This document shows, piece by piece, positions 1-5,040 of a DNA stretch of 5,040 nucleotides. A program made the position numbers and the translations under genes. Source of the DNA: Clostridia bacterium (GTDB taxonomy: Bacteria; Bacillota_A; Clostridia; Oscillospirales; CAG-272); NCBI GenBank assembly GCA_017472105.1, contig JAFUQY010000089.1:1-5040 (forward strand), written 5' to 3'. Every line of letters starts with the position of its first letter. Within the stretch, counting starts at the first letter, position 1. A model generated the notes under the pieces. That model ran no database searches. It was not told the origin of the DNA and saw nothing but the letters and a program-made list of their open reading frames with translations.

Positions 1-30
1 CTGAACATGGGATGCGGTATTCTTTGACAT
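1..30 (-). CDS. 5' end of a leftward gene of unknown function (partial)
   Basis: On the minus strand an ATG at 30-28 opens a reading frame that stays open to the window edge and reads MSKNTASHVQ. Its start is supported by a ribosome binding site (AAAGGAGC, minus strand of 45-38) about 7 bases upstream, and by a perfect sigma-A type promoter further upstream (81-109). Ten residues are not enough to name a family. A tandem palindrome lies in the predicted 5' leader, so the gene is probably tightly controlled, perhaps by its own product. The gene is divergent from the MarR-exporter operon. The existence of a gene here is well supported by promoter, RBS and start together; its function is unknown. 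Confidence 0.72.
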   Translation of the reverse strand, partial: MSKNTASHVQ

Positions 31-53
31 AATGCTTGCTCCTTTGTGCTGAA

Positions 54-74
54 TTGATATCATTTTGATATCAA
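54..74. promoter_or_regulatory. Tandem TGATATCA palindrome, probable operator of the leftward gene
   Basis: Two copies of the perfect 8-bp palindrome TGATATCA lie at 55-62 and 66-73, with centres 11 bp apart, about one helical turn. Including the flanking bases the block is a perfect inverted repeat of 9 bp arms around a 3-bp centre. It starts about where transcription from the leftward promoter should begin (near 74) and extends into the leader. A bound protein there would block initiation or clearance. That it is an operator is inferred from symmetry and position. The cognate protein is unknown; two dimers on the same DNA face is the arrangement used by, for example, ribbon-helix-helix repressors. 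Confidence 0.65.
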
Positions 75-80
75 ACTTAT

Positions 81-109
81 ATTATAGCACATGTGGGATA
101 TTCTGTCAA
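81..109 (-). promoter_or_regulatory. Consensus sigma-A promoter for the leftward gene
   Basis: On the minus strand TTGACA (109-104) and TATAAT (86-81) are both perfect and separated by exactly 17 bp. Predicted transcription start is near 74, giving a leader of about 44 bases before the ATG at 30. An intrinsically strong promoter with a palindrome over its start site suggests control mainly by repression. The spacer also contains the palindrome CACATGTG (88-95), whose significance is unclear. Confidence 0.85.
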
Positions 110-169
110 GGCGTATTCTCCCGATCCGGGATATTACCCAAATCATGTGCATAAAACGGGCGAAAATTT

Positions 170-203
170 ATCAGGTACCTTCACAAAAATCATCAGGTAC
201 CTT
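170..203. promoter_or_regulatory. Two upstream GGTACC operators (sites 1 and 2) of the marR operon
   Basis: ATCAGGTACCTT occurs twice, at 170-181 and 192-203. The core AGGTACCT is a perfect 8-bp palindrome, and the two centres (176.5 and 198.5) are 22 bp apart, about two helical turns, so dimers would bind the same face. Site 2 ends two bases before the -35 hexamer of the rightward promoter. Symmetric sites of this kind around a marR promoter are typical of MarR autoregulation. The assignment to the MarR protein encoded at 272-748 is an inference. Confidence 0.7.
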
Positions 204-204
204 A

Positions 205-233
205 TTGACATCGCATCAAACCTGTGTTATAAT
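205..233 (+). promoter_or_regulatory. Consensus sigma-A promoter of the marR-exporter operon
   Basis: TTGACA (205-210) and TATAAT (228-233) are perfect matches with 17-bp spacing. Predicted transcription start is near 240, leaving a leader of about 32 bases before the ATG at 272. The -35 elements of this promoter and the divergent one are about 95 bp apart. GGTACC palindromes flank the promoter on both sides, as expected for a strong promoter held down by a repressor. Confidence 0.87.
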
Positions 234-236
234 ACC

Positions 237-248
237 GTCAGGTACCTT
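237..248. promoter_or_regulatory. Downstream GGTACC operator (site 3) over the predicted start site
   Basis: GTCAGGTACCTT is the third copy of the repeat, differing from sites 1 and 2 only in the first base. Its palindrome centre (243.5) is 45 bp from site 2 and falls just downstream of the predicted +1. Occupancy here should block the promoter directly, with sites 1 and 2 perhaps adding cooperativity. The site is seen in the sequence; its role is inferred. Confidence 0.7.
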
Positions 249-271
249 ACAAAAACTGCAAAGGAGGAACC

Positions 272-748
272 ATGCCCACTCTTGAGGAAGAAATTCTCGG
301 CAAGCTGCGCAGACTCAATGCCATGTCACGCAGACACCCGAAGCAGAACGATTCCGAACTGCCGCCTCCGCCGGAAGGAGACGCACCGCCGCCCGAGCCG
401 GAGAAGAAGAACCACGGCCGCGGAAGACTGGTGGCACTCCTGATGGACAATGGACCCATGGCGCAGTCCCAGCTTGCGGCAAGCCTCGGCATCCGTCCGC
501 AGTCACTGTCGGAGCTGATCGGCAAGGTCGAAGCGGACGGGATGGTAACGCGCCGTCAGTCCGAGGAAGACAAGCGGCAGACCATTGTATCCCTCACCGA
601 AAAGGGAAGAGCAAATGTGGAGACCTTCCGCGCGGCGCATAAAAAGCACGCTGAGGAGTTTCTCGCACCGCTCACTGAAGAAGAAAAACAGCAGTTTTCC
701 GATCTGCTGAAAAAACTCATCGACGCTCGGAAAGAGCAGGAAGATTAA
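272..748 (+). CDS. MarR-family winged helix-turn-helix transcriptional regulator
   Basis: This 158-residue protein is probably a dimeric, ligand-responsive repressor of its own operon. The winged helix spans about residues 50-115. It has a helix-turn-helix around QSQLAASLGIRPQSLSELIGK (65-85), the following E-DG turn, and a charged wing RRQSEEDKRQTIVSLTEKG (94-112) with the D-R motif typical of MarR proteins. Residues 1-22 and 117-158 are helical and charged and should form the dimer interface. Residues 30-46 are a Pro/Glu-rich linker (PPPPEGDAPPPEPEKK), unusual between the first helix and the DNA-binding domain. The ATG at 272 is supported by AAAGGAGG ending four bases upstream. Three GGTACC palindromes around its promoter suggest autoregulation. 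The inducer cannot be read from sequence, but pairing with an ABC exporter suggests a toxic compound or antimicrobial. Confidence 0.92.
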   Translation: MPTLEEEILGKLRRLNAMSRRHPKQNDSELPPPPEGDAPPPEPEKKNHGRGRLVALLMDNGPMAQSQLAASLGIRPQSLSELIGKVEADGMVTRRQSEEDKRQTIVSLTEKGRANVETFRAAHKKHAEEFLAPLTEEEKQQFSDLLKKLIDARKEQED

Positions 749-760
749 GGAGGTAATAGT

Positions 761-2983
761 ATGGGACCTGGAGGACACGGAGGACCACCCGGAGGACATG
801 GCGGACCGGAAATGTTCATGGGCAAAAGAGAGAGAATGATGCAGGCTCTCAAGGAACCCAAGCCCGAATCCATCCGCGAAGTACCCGGTTATCTGTACCG
901 GCTGATTACGAAATTCTTCTACCGTTTATTCTACATATTCAGGATCGTATGGGAAACCAAGCCCTGGATTCTGTTCTTCATGGTGTTCATGGCACTGTGG
1001 AACGGCGTGACTCCCGTCATCAGCTCGTTCATCGGCGCGGAACTGCTCAACTCCCTCGCGGCGGCGTATGTGGCTGCGACAACGGGGCTGGAAAACCAGT
1101 TCGACAACGTCGTCAAGCTCCTGATTATCCGGTTCTCCTACAACTTCATCACCGGAGTTGTATCGAGAATCAGCCATATTCTCAACAACATTGCCAGCGA
1201 GCTGGTTGTCAACCACGTCAACCTCAAGATCATGTACAAATCCCGTGAGGTCGACCTCGCCAGCTTCGATTTGCCCGACTTCTACGAAAAATTCGAAGAC
1301 GCGAAGCGTGAAGCCGGCAACCGCCCCATTCAGATTCTCAACAACAACTTCACCATCATCAGTACCGTCATCAGCATGCTGTCCTATGTGGTGATTCTCG
1401 GTGCGATCAGTCCGTGGGCGCCGCTGATTATCGTGGCAATGAGCGTTCCGACGGCGATCATCAATTTCTCCTACCGGAAGAAGAACTTCCATTACGTCCG
1501 CTGGCACTCCAAGGAACGCCGGCAGATGAACTACTATTCCGGACTGATGACCAACAAGGACATGGTCAAGGAAATCCGCATTTTCAACCTCTCCGACCTC
1601 TTTATCGGACGGTATCAGGAGACGTTCCTGCGGTATTTCGGCGGTCTGAAGCGGCTGTTCGTGGGCGAAGGTCTGTGGAACATCTGCCTCACCGTCATCA
1701 CAACGACCGTCAACTGCCTGCTGTTCCTGCACATTGCATGGGGCGTTGCACAGGGACGGTATGAGGTCGGTGACTACTCGCTCTACACGGGTGCACTGAG
1801 CCATATCGCCAGCGGCATCGGCACCATCATCAGCACGACCGCATCCATTTACGAAGGCACGCTGTTCATCGACAACCTCATCGCGTTCATGAACGAAAAG
1901 CGCACCATCGTACCCGCACTCAAGGAGCCCAGACGCGTCAAGCATCACGAGGGTCACACCATTGTGTTCGAAAACGTGTCCTTCTCCTACCCGGGAACGG
2001 ACCGCAAGGTTATCAACAACGTCAATCTCACGCTCGATCCCGGTGACACCTGCGTTCTTGTAGGTCTCAACGGTGCCGGCAAGACGACGCTTATCAAGCT
2101 GCTGACCAGACTGTACGACCCGACCGAGGGACGGATTCTGCTCGACGGCTACGATATCAGGGAATACGCCGTGGAGGATCTGTACTCCATGTTCGGCATC
2201 ATCTTCCAGGACTTCGGCAAGTACGCGGTCAACGTCCGTGAGAACATCCAGTTCGGTCAGATCGAGCGCGAAACGGTTGAAGAGGAAATCATGGAAGCGG
2301 CACAGCAATCCTCGGCGGATATCTTCATCAACGACCTGCCCGACAAGTACGACACGCCGCTGATGCGAATCTTCGAGGACAACGGCATCGAGCTGTCCAT
2401 CGGTCAGTGGCAGAAGCTGTCCATTGCCCGCGCGTTCTACTCCGACTCCGACGTCATCATCCTTGACGAACCGACCGCGAGCCTTGATGCGATCGCAGAG
2501 CAGGAAATCTACAACCAGTTTGATAAGCTGAGAAAAGACAAAACCACCATTTTCGTATCCCACAGACTGTCCAGCGCAACGGTTGCGAACAAGATTGTCG
2601 TGCTCGAGCACGGTGCCGTCATCGAAATCGGCGACCACAGCGAGCTGATGAAGAAGAAGGGTCTGTACTATGAGCTCTTCACGACACAGGCAAAGCGGTA
2701 TCTGACCACCATCGACGGTGAATCCGCGGAACAGTTCATGGCGGAAGGCGGCGTCCTGCTGAAATCCGGTGAAGATCAGCCCGACGGTGAACACCACGGT
2801 CATCACGGACACCACGGCAGACCGCCGTTCGGTGAGGGAAGACCTCCGAAGCACGGCGAGAGACCTCCGTTCGGTGAAGGAAGACCCCCGAGACCGCCGA
2901 TGAACGGTGAATTCCCGGGAAAACCTCCGGAACGTCAGGAAAACGGCAAACCCGCAGTACCCGCCGCGGATAAAAAAGAATAA
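761..2983 (+). CDS. ABC exporter half-transporter (fused membrane and ATPase domains) with His/Gly/Pro-rich tails
   Basis: This 740-residue membrane protein couples ATP hydrolysis to export and, with no second half-transporter visible, probably acts as a homodimer. Six hydrophobic segments lie near residues 62-90, 118-142, 194-212, 220-238, 304-330 and 341-368. The ATPase domain starts near 399: A-loop Tyr410, Walker A GLNGAGKTT (435-443), Q-loop Gln483, signature LSIGQWQ (545-551; Ile replaces the usual second-position Gly of LSGGQ), Walker B ending in Asp569-Glu570, and switch His601. All catalytic elements are present, so it should be active. The N-terminus (MGPGGHGGPPGGHGG) and residues about 677-735 are low complexity, the latter with HHGHHGHHG (678-686) and a repeated RPPFGEGRPP. 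These tails might bind metal, but nothing proves it. The RBS TAAGGAGG overlaps the marR stop codon, 12 bases separate the genes, and translation is probably coupled. Substrate unknown: drug, peptide or metal complex. Confidence 0.93.
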   Translation: MGPGGHGGPPGGHGGPEMFMGKRERMMQALKEPKPESIREVPGYLYRLITKFFYRLFYIFRIVWETKPWILFFMVFMALWNGVTPVISSFIGAELLNSLAAAYVAATTGLENQFDNVVKLLIIRFSYNFITGVVSRISHILNNIASELVVNHVNLKIMYKSREVDLASFDLPDFYEKFEDAKREAGNRPIQILNNNFTIISTVISMLSYVVILGAISPWAPLIIVAMSVPTAIINFSYRKKNFHYVRWHSKERRQMNYYSGLMTNKDMVKEIRIFNLSDLFIGRYQETFLRYFGGLKRLFVGEGLWNICLTVITTTVNCLLFLHIAWGVAQGRYEVGDYSLYTGALSHIASGIGTIISTTASIYEGTLFIDNLIAFMNEKRTIVPALKEPRRVKHHEGHTIVFENVSFSYPGTDRKVINNVNLTLDPGDTCVLVGLNGAGKTTLIKLLTRLYDPTEGRILLDGYDIREYAVEDLYSMFGIIFQDFGKYAVNVRENIQFGQIERETVEEEIMEAAQQSSADIFINDLPDKYDTPLMRIFEDNGIELSIGQWQKLSIARAFYSDSDVIILDEPTASLDAIAEQEIYNQFDKLRKDKTTIFVSHRLSSATVANKIVVLEHGAVIEIGDHSELMKKKGLYYELFTTQAKRYLTTIDGESAEQFMAEGGVLLKSGEDQPDGEHHGHHGHHGRPPFGEGRPPKHGERPPFGEGRPPRPPMNGEFPGKPPERQENGKPAVPAADKKE
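2819..2890 (+). repeat. Duplicated 30-bp unit coding RPPFGEGRPP in the exporter tail
   Basis: Two 30-bp copies lie at 2819-2848 and 2861-2890, separated by 12 bp that code for KHGE. They differ at three bases, all silent, so both encode RPPFGEGRPP (residues 687-696 and 701-710). The His-Gly cluster is immediately upstream. The pattern suggests an internal duplication after which the peptide sequence, but not the DNA, was kept. Confidence 0.8.
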
Positions 2984-2989
2984 AACAGG

Positions 2990-3035
2990 AAAAAAGGGTT
3001 TGGATCCCATTTGAAAGGATCGCAAGCCCTTTTTT
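2990..3035. terminator. Bidirectional intrinsic terminator between the converging operons
   Basis: The left arm 2990-3007 (A6, GGG, TTTG, then GATCC) pairs with 3017-3035 (GGATC, a bulged G at 3022, CAAG, CCC, T6). This gives an 18-bp stem with one G-T wobble and one bulge around a 9-base loop (3008-3016). The T6 run (3030-3035) terminates rightward transcription 7 bases after the exporter stop codon. The A6 run (2990-2995) becomes a U tract for leftward transcription, a few bases after the RAYT stop at 3040. One hairpin is therefore placed to end both operons. Confidence 0.9.
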
Positions 3036-3039
3036 ATAA

Positions 3040-3603
3040 CTATATTGAGTATTTAACACACCATCTGTTCGGATTATCAGAAATATATTTTCTGGCTGCA
3101 TACAATTCAGAAGTATTTCGAATGACATGCTCATAATAGCTGCTTTGCCATAAATGCCCGGAAGATACGTTACGAGCATTACACAAATCACGCCATTGTT
3201 TGGTGATTATGGATTTATAAGCACCCATGACCTGAAACAACGTAGGCTCCGAATAATCATCTGTCCGTGCTTGAATTGTGAATCTTTGCGTAGGGTCGAC
3301 CCTTGCGGTTGACCGCGACTCAGGTATAATCAGAACACAATGGATATGATCCGGCATGATTATCCAGCAATCGAATATTACCTGATACCGTTCGGCGATG
3401 AGAGGGAATGTTTGGTGACAGATATATCCTAATTCCGAAAATTTTATCCGCGGTTGACCGCAAGGGTCAACCCTACATAAGGTGGAGAGTATCTGTTCTC
3501 TGTTTGAAGTGCAGAGCGTAATGAAGTAAACACCTGATTTATAATCGTAGTTCTTTAAACGGGGGTGTTTTCTTTCCGGTAGTTCTTTTTTCACTGCCAT
3601 CAT
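3040..3603 (-). CDS. REP-associated tyrosine transposase (RAYT, Y1 transposase / HUH family)
   Basis: This 187-residue protein belongs to the single-domain HUH enzymes related to IS200/IS605 TnpA, which cleave single-stranded REP hairpins through a tyrosine. Family marks in order: RLKNYDYKSGVYFITLCTSN (15-34), the metal-binding MPDHIH motif with His86 and His88, a helix around YKSIITKQW (129-137), LWQSSYYEHVIRN (151-163), and RKYISDNPNRW (171-181). Tyr173 in the last motif is the likely nucleophile by comparison with E. coli TnpA-REP. Nothing is truncated. The start is ATG 3603-3601, overlapping the esterase stop as ATGA; only a weak GGTGA precedes it, so translation is probably coupled. A second ATG follows at once. 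The gene looks AT-richer than its neighbours, suggesting transfer. Residues 43-52 and 96-105 are encoded by two REP-like hairpins, so the gene carries its probable substrate. RAYTs are usually not self-mobilising. Confidence 0.92.
   Translation of the reverse strand: MMAVKKELPERKHPRLKNYDYKSGVYFITLCTSNREQILSTLCRVDPCGQPRIKFSELGYICHQTFPLIAERYQVIFDCWIIMPDHIHCVLIIPESRSTARVDPTQRFTIQARTDDYSEPTLFQVMGAYKSIITKQWRDLCNARNVSSGHLWQSSYYEHVIRNTSELYAARKYISDNPNRWCVKYSI
3290..3317 (+). repeat. REP-like hairpin element A inside the RAYT gene
   Basis: On the plus strand GTAG (3290-3293) is followed by the stem GGTCGACC (3294-3301), loop CTTGC (3302-3306) and stem GGTTGACC (3307-3314), with one G-T wobble in 8 pairs, then GCG. 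A GTAG or GTGG tetranucleotide at the foot of a short hairpin is the known hallmark of REP elements handled by RAYT enzymes. It matches element B at 25 of 28 positions in the opposite orientation. On the minus strand it is translated as residues 96-105 of the RAYT, between the HIH strand and the next helix. Confidence 0.82.
3449..3476 (-). repeat. REP-like hairpin element B inside the RAYT gene
   Basis: On the minus strand GTAG (3476-3473) is followed by GGTTGACC (3472-3465), loop CTTGC (3464-3460) and GGTCAACC (3459-3452), a perfect 8-bp stem, then GCG. It lies inverted relative to element A, 131 bp away, like the paired REPs of BIME-type clusters. It is in the sense orientation of the RAYT gene and encodes residues 43-52 (CRVDPCGQPR), before the strand leading to the HUH motif. 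Confidence 0.82.
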
Positions 3604-5040
3604 TTCACCAGCCGCAGGCGTTCCATGTTCACGAAATGGAACCGGTCTGCGTCGCGGGTGAAGCGGAATGTCATGCGGGTGATTTCCGTTTCGGGAAGCT
3701 CACCGAAGAGTGCCTCGTATCTGTCCCAGCCGTAGCCGATGTGTTCGATCTTCTTCAGCGGGAGCACGGTGTCGCCGTCAGCGGTCGTGAGAATCAGCTC
3801 AGCCGTCATCGAACCGGTGTTGTACAGATTCACGCGCAGTCCCTTGAATTTCTGCAGATCGAGTCTGCCGTAGGGGTAGGACTTCACATAGCACCCGAAG
3901 GTCTTTTCGTCATCCTCGGAGCATACACGGATACTGCCGTCGGTCTGGCACTTGAACGCGGTGTCACAGCAGACCTCGGAGCCGGGCAGCGGATGGAAAA
4001 CGGGATGGAAGAACAGATCGAGAATATCGCCGCGGAGTCTCGATGCCCAGCGGGAATTGACGGAGGTGTCATACCACGGTTTCTGCTCGATGCTGATGTA
4101 AGTCTCCCTGTCCGTGAAGAACGGCGCGACGGGGTATTCGCCGCAGAACAGATTGCACTTGACGTCGAGGGACTGAACGGCGTATGCCGCGTGCTTCGGT
4201 TCGGCGATGGCGTCGCTGTGCAGGATGAGTACGTTTTCGCCTTCGATTTCATACTCAGCCGGGAGATAGATGCCGTCGTCCCCTGCAATGTAGAGTCCGT
4301 GTGCCGCGCCGTTGATTTTCAGTGCTCCGCATGTGCCGGCGAACGTCAGACGGAGGGTATCGCCGTCCTGCTTCACATCGGAAAGATGAGCAGACGACTT
4401 CATGCCGTCATCCCCGTACACATTCGTCAGCGCGAGACGTGCCATGCGGTATCCGACCTCGTACTTGTTCGCGGGATGGATTGGGTGATTGCCCTGATGA
4501 TAGCTCCACGTGGGTTCGAGATCCGTGATGGGTGCATACGCGAACTTGTCCGGGGATTCGAGCGCGGTTTCGATAAAGGCGTCGTTGAGGTAGCCGACGT
4601 TGCACTCACCGGAAGAACCGTACGTCCACGGATAGATCAGGGACGAGATCATCATGAAATCATCCGGATATGCCGCGAACAGACGACGGTACATTTTATG
4701 ATAGAAGCGCAGGTAGTCGGCGTACATTCTGTGCCAGTACTGACCGCCGCATTCGTTTTCGCCCTGATACCAGATTACGCCGCGCACCTTCACGCCTTCC
4801 AGCGGAGCGATTTTTACATTATACTGCGAGCATGTCTGCTGGAAATTGCCGCCGCCGCGCGTGTTCCATGTCTCAGGCACGGGATAATTGCCGAGCTTCT
4901 TCATCCGTTCCACGAGTGCGGCGTCCTTGTCCAGCTCCTCCAGCTTGAACCACGAGGGCATCGATGTGCCGCCCCATGTCGCGTTCAGAAATCCCACGGG
5001 AACATCGGCGTTTCTGTTGAGAAAGTCGTACAGATCGCTC
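3600..5040 (-). CDS. SASA-family carbohydrate esterase (sialate O-acetylesterase-like), N-terminus outside window
   Basis: The frame is open to the right edge. Codons upstream of the GTG at 4997 read SDLYDFLNRNADVP and continue the family pattern (VPVGFLNATWGGT), so that GTG is internal and the gene is 5'-truncated here. At least 479 residues are visible. Members are SGNH-type hydrolases that remove O-acetyl groups from sialic acid or from plant polysaccharides such as xylan. Visible motifs are NATWGGTSMPSW, GVIWYQGEN (4781-4755) and IHPANKYEVGYRMA, whose His (4478-4476) is the likely catalytic base. The GQSN block with the nucleophilic Ser should lie beyond the window. The last roughly 170 residues look like a beta-rich accessory domain, perhaps carbohydrate binding. 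The stop codon TGA (3602-3600) overlaps the RAYT start. Exact substrate and cell location are unknown, since the signal-peptide region is missing. Confidence 0.87.
   Translation of the reverse strand, partial: SDLYDFLNRNADVPVGFLNATWGGTSMPSWFKLEELDKDAALVERMKKLGNYPVPETWNTRGGGNFQQTCSQYNVKIAPLEGVKVRGVIWYQGENECGGQYWHRMYADYLRFYHKMYRRLFAAYPDDFMMISSLIYPWTYGSSGECNVGYLNDAFIETALESPDKFAYAPITDLEPTWSYHQGNHPIHPANKYEVGYRMARLALTNVYGDDGMKSSAHLSDVKQDGDTLRLTFAGTCGALKINGAAHGLYIAGDDGIYLPAEYEIEGENVLILHSDAIAEPKHAAYAVQSLDVKCNLFCGEYPVAPFFTDRETYISIEQKPWYDTSVNSRWASRLRGDILDLFFHPVFHPLPGSEVCCDTAFKCQTDGSIRVCSEDDEKTFGCYVKSYPYGRLDLQKFKGLRVNLYNTGSMTAELILTTADGDTVLPLKKIEHIGYGWDRYEALFGELPETEITRMTFRFTRDADRFHFVNMERLRLVK

Noticed and set aside
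88..95. CACATGTG palindrome in the spacer of the leftward promoter
   Set aside because: A single 8-bp palindrome with no second copy; it could be chance, so it is mentioned only within the promoter entry.
95..135. Direct repeat GGGATATT at 95-102 and 128-135
   Set aside because: Short, no symmetry, and not placed relative to either promoter in a way that suggests function.
170..248. CRISPR-like array from the three 12-bp repeats
   Set aside because: Repeats are too short, spacing is irregular (22 and 45 bp), and they are palindromic operators around a promoter.
91..285. Small plus-strand open frames across the intergenic region (91-285 and 93-443)
   Set aside because: They run through two promoters and the operators, have no ribosome binding site, and overlap the well-supported MarR start.
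926..3025. Long (699-codon) open frame on the minus strand opposite the exporter
   Set aside because: It mirrors the codon structure of the exporter gene, runs through the terminator, shows no recognisable domain, and the plus-strand frame has complete ABC motifs.
3040..3603. Treating the RAYT gene as an active IS200/IS605 insertion sequence
   Set aside because: No TnpB or element-end hairpins are visible outside the gene, and the HIH...KYISDNP pattern fits RAYT, which is normally domesticated, better than IS200 TnpA.
4995..4997. GTG as the true start of the esterase
   Set aside because: The upstream codons to the window edge are open and continue the conserved family pattern, and the nucleophile block has not yet appeared, so the start lies outside the window.

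Overview
The window looks like a chromosomal segment of an anaerobic gut or rumen Clostridia (Oscillospiraceae/Lachnospiraceae-like). This rests on strong AAGGAGG ribosome binding sites, consensus sigma-A promoters, moderately high GC in the genes, a MarR + ABC exporter pair and a SASA-family carbohydrate esterase. The taxon is inferred; no rRNA or marker gene is present.

Layout. Positions 1-30 hold the first ten codons of a leftward gene that runs off the window. The intergenic region at 31-271 is dense with regulatory signals. It has two back-to-back promoters, each with perfect -35 and -10 hexamers and 17-bp spacing. A tandem TGATATCA palindrome lies at the start of the leftward transcript, and three copies of TCAGGTACCTT surround the rightward promoter. 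Rightward from 272 there is a two-gene operon: a MarR-family regulator (272-748) and a 740-residue ABC half-exporter (761-2983), with the second ribosome binding site overlapping the first stop codon. The exporter has His/Gly/Pro-rich tails at both ends. A long hairpin with A and T tracts (2990-3035) ends this operon and is also placed to end the converging leftward one.

On the minus strand, entering from the right edge, is a SASA-family (sialate O-acetylesterase-like) esterase without its N-terminus (3600-5040). An ATGA overlap joins it to a complete REP-associated tyrosine transposase (RAYT, 3040-3603).

The most interesting feature is inside the RAYT gene. It contains two 28-bp elements in opposite orientation (3290-3317 and 3449-3476). 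Each is a GTAG tetranucleotide followed by an 8-bp hairpin stem with a CTTGC loop, which is the architecture of REP elements, the DNA that RAYT proteins process. Both are translated in frame as ten-residue segments containing RVDP, in regions that look like variable loops on either side of the HUH core. The enzyme's likely substrate thus appears to be embedded in its own coding sequence.

Working model: the MarR protein probably represses its own operon through the GGTACC sites and releases it when a ligand binds, giving export of a toxic compound. The esterase belongs to carbohydrate deacetylation. The RAYT is an AT-richer, probably acquired passenger at the 3' end of the esterase operon.
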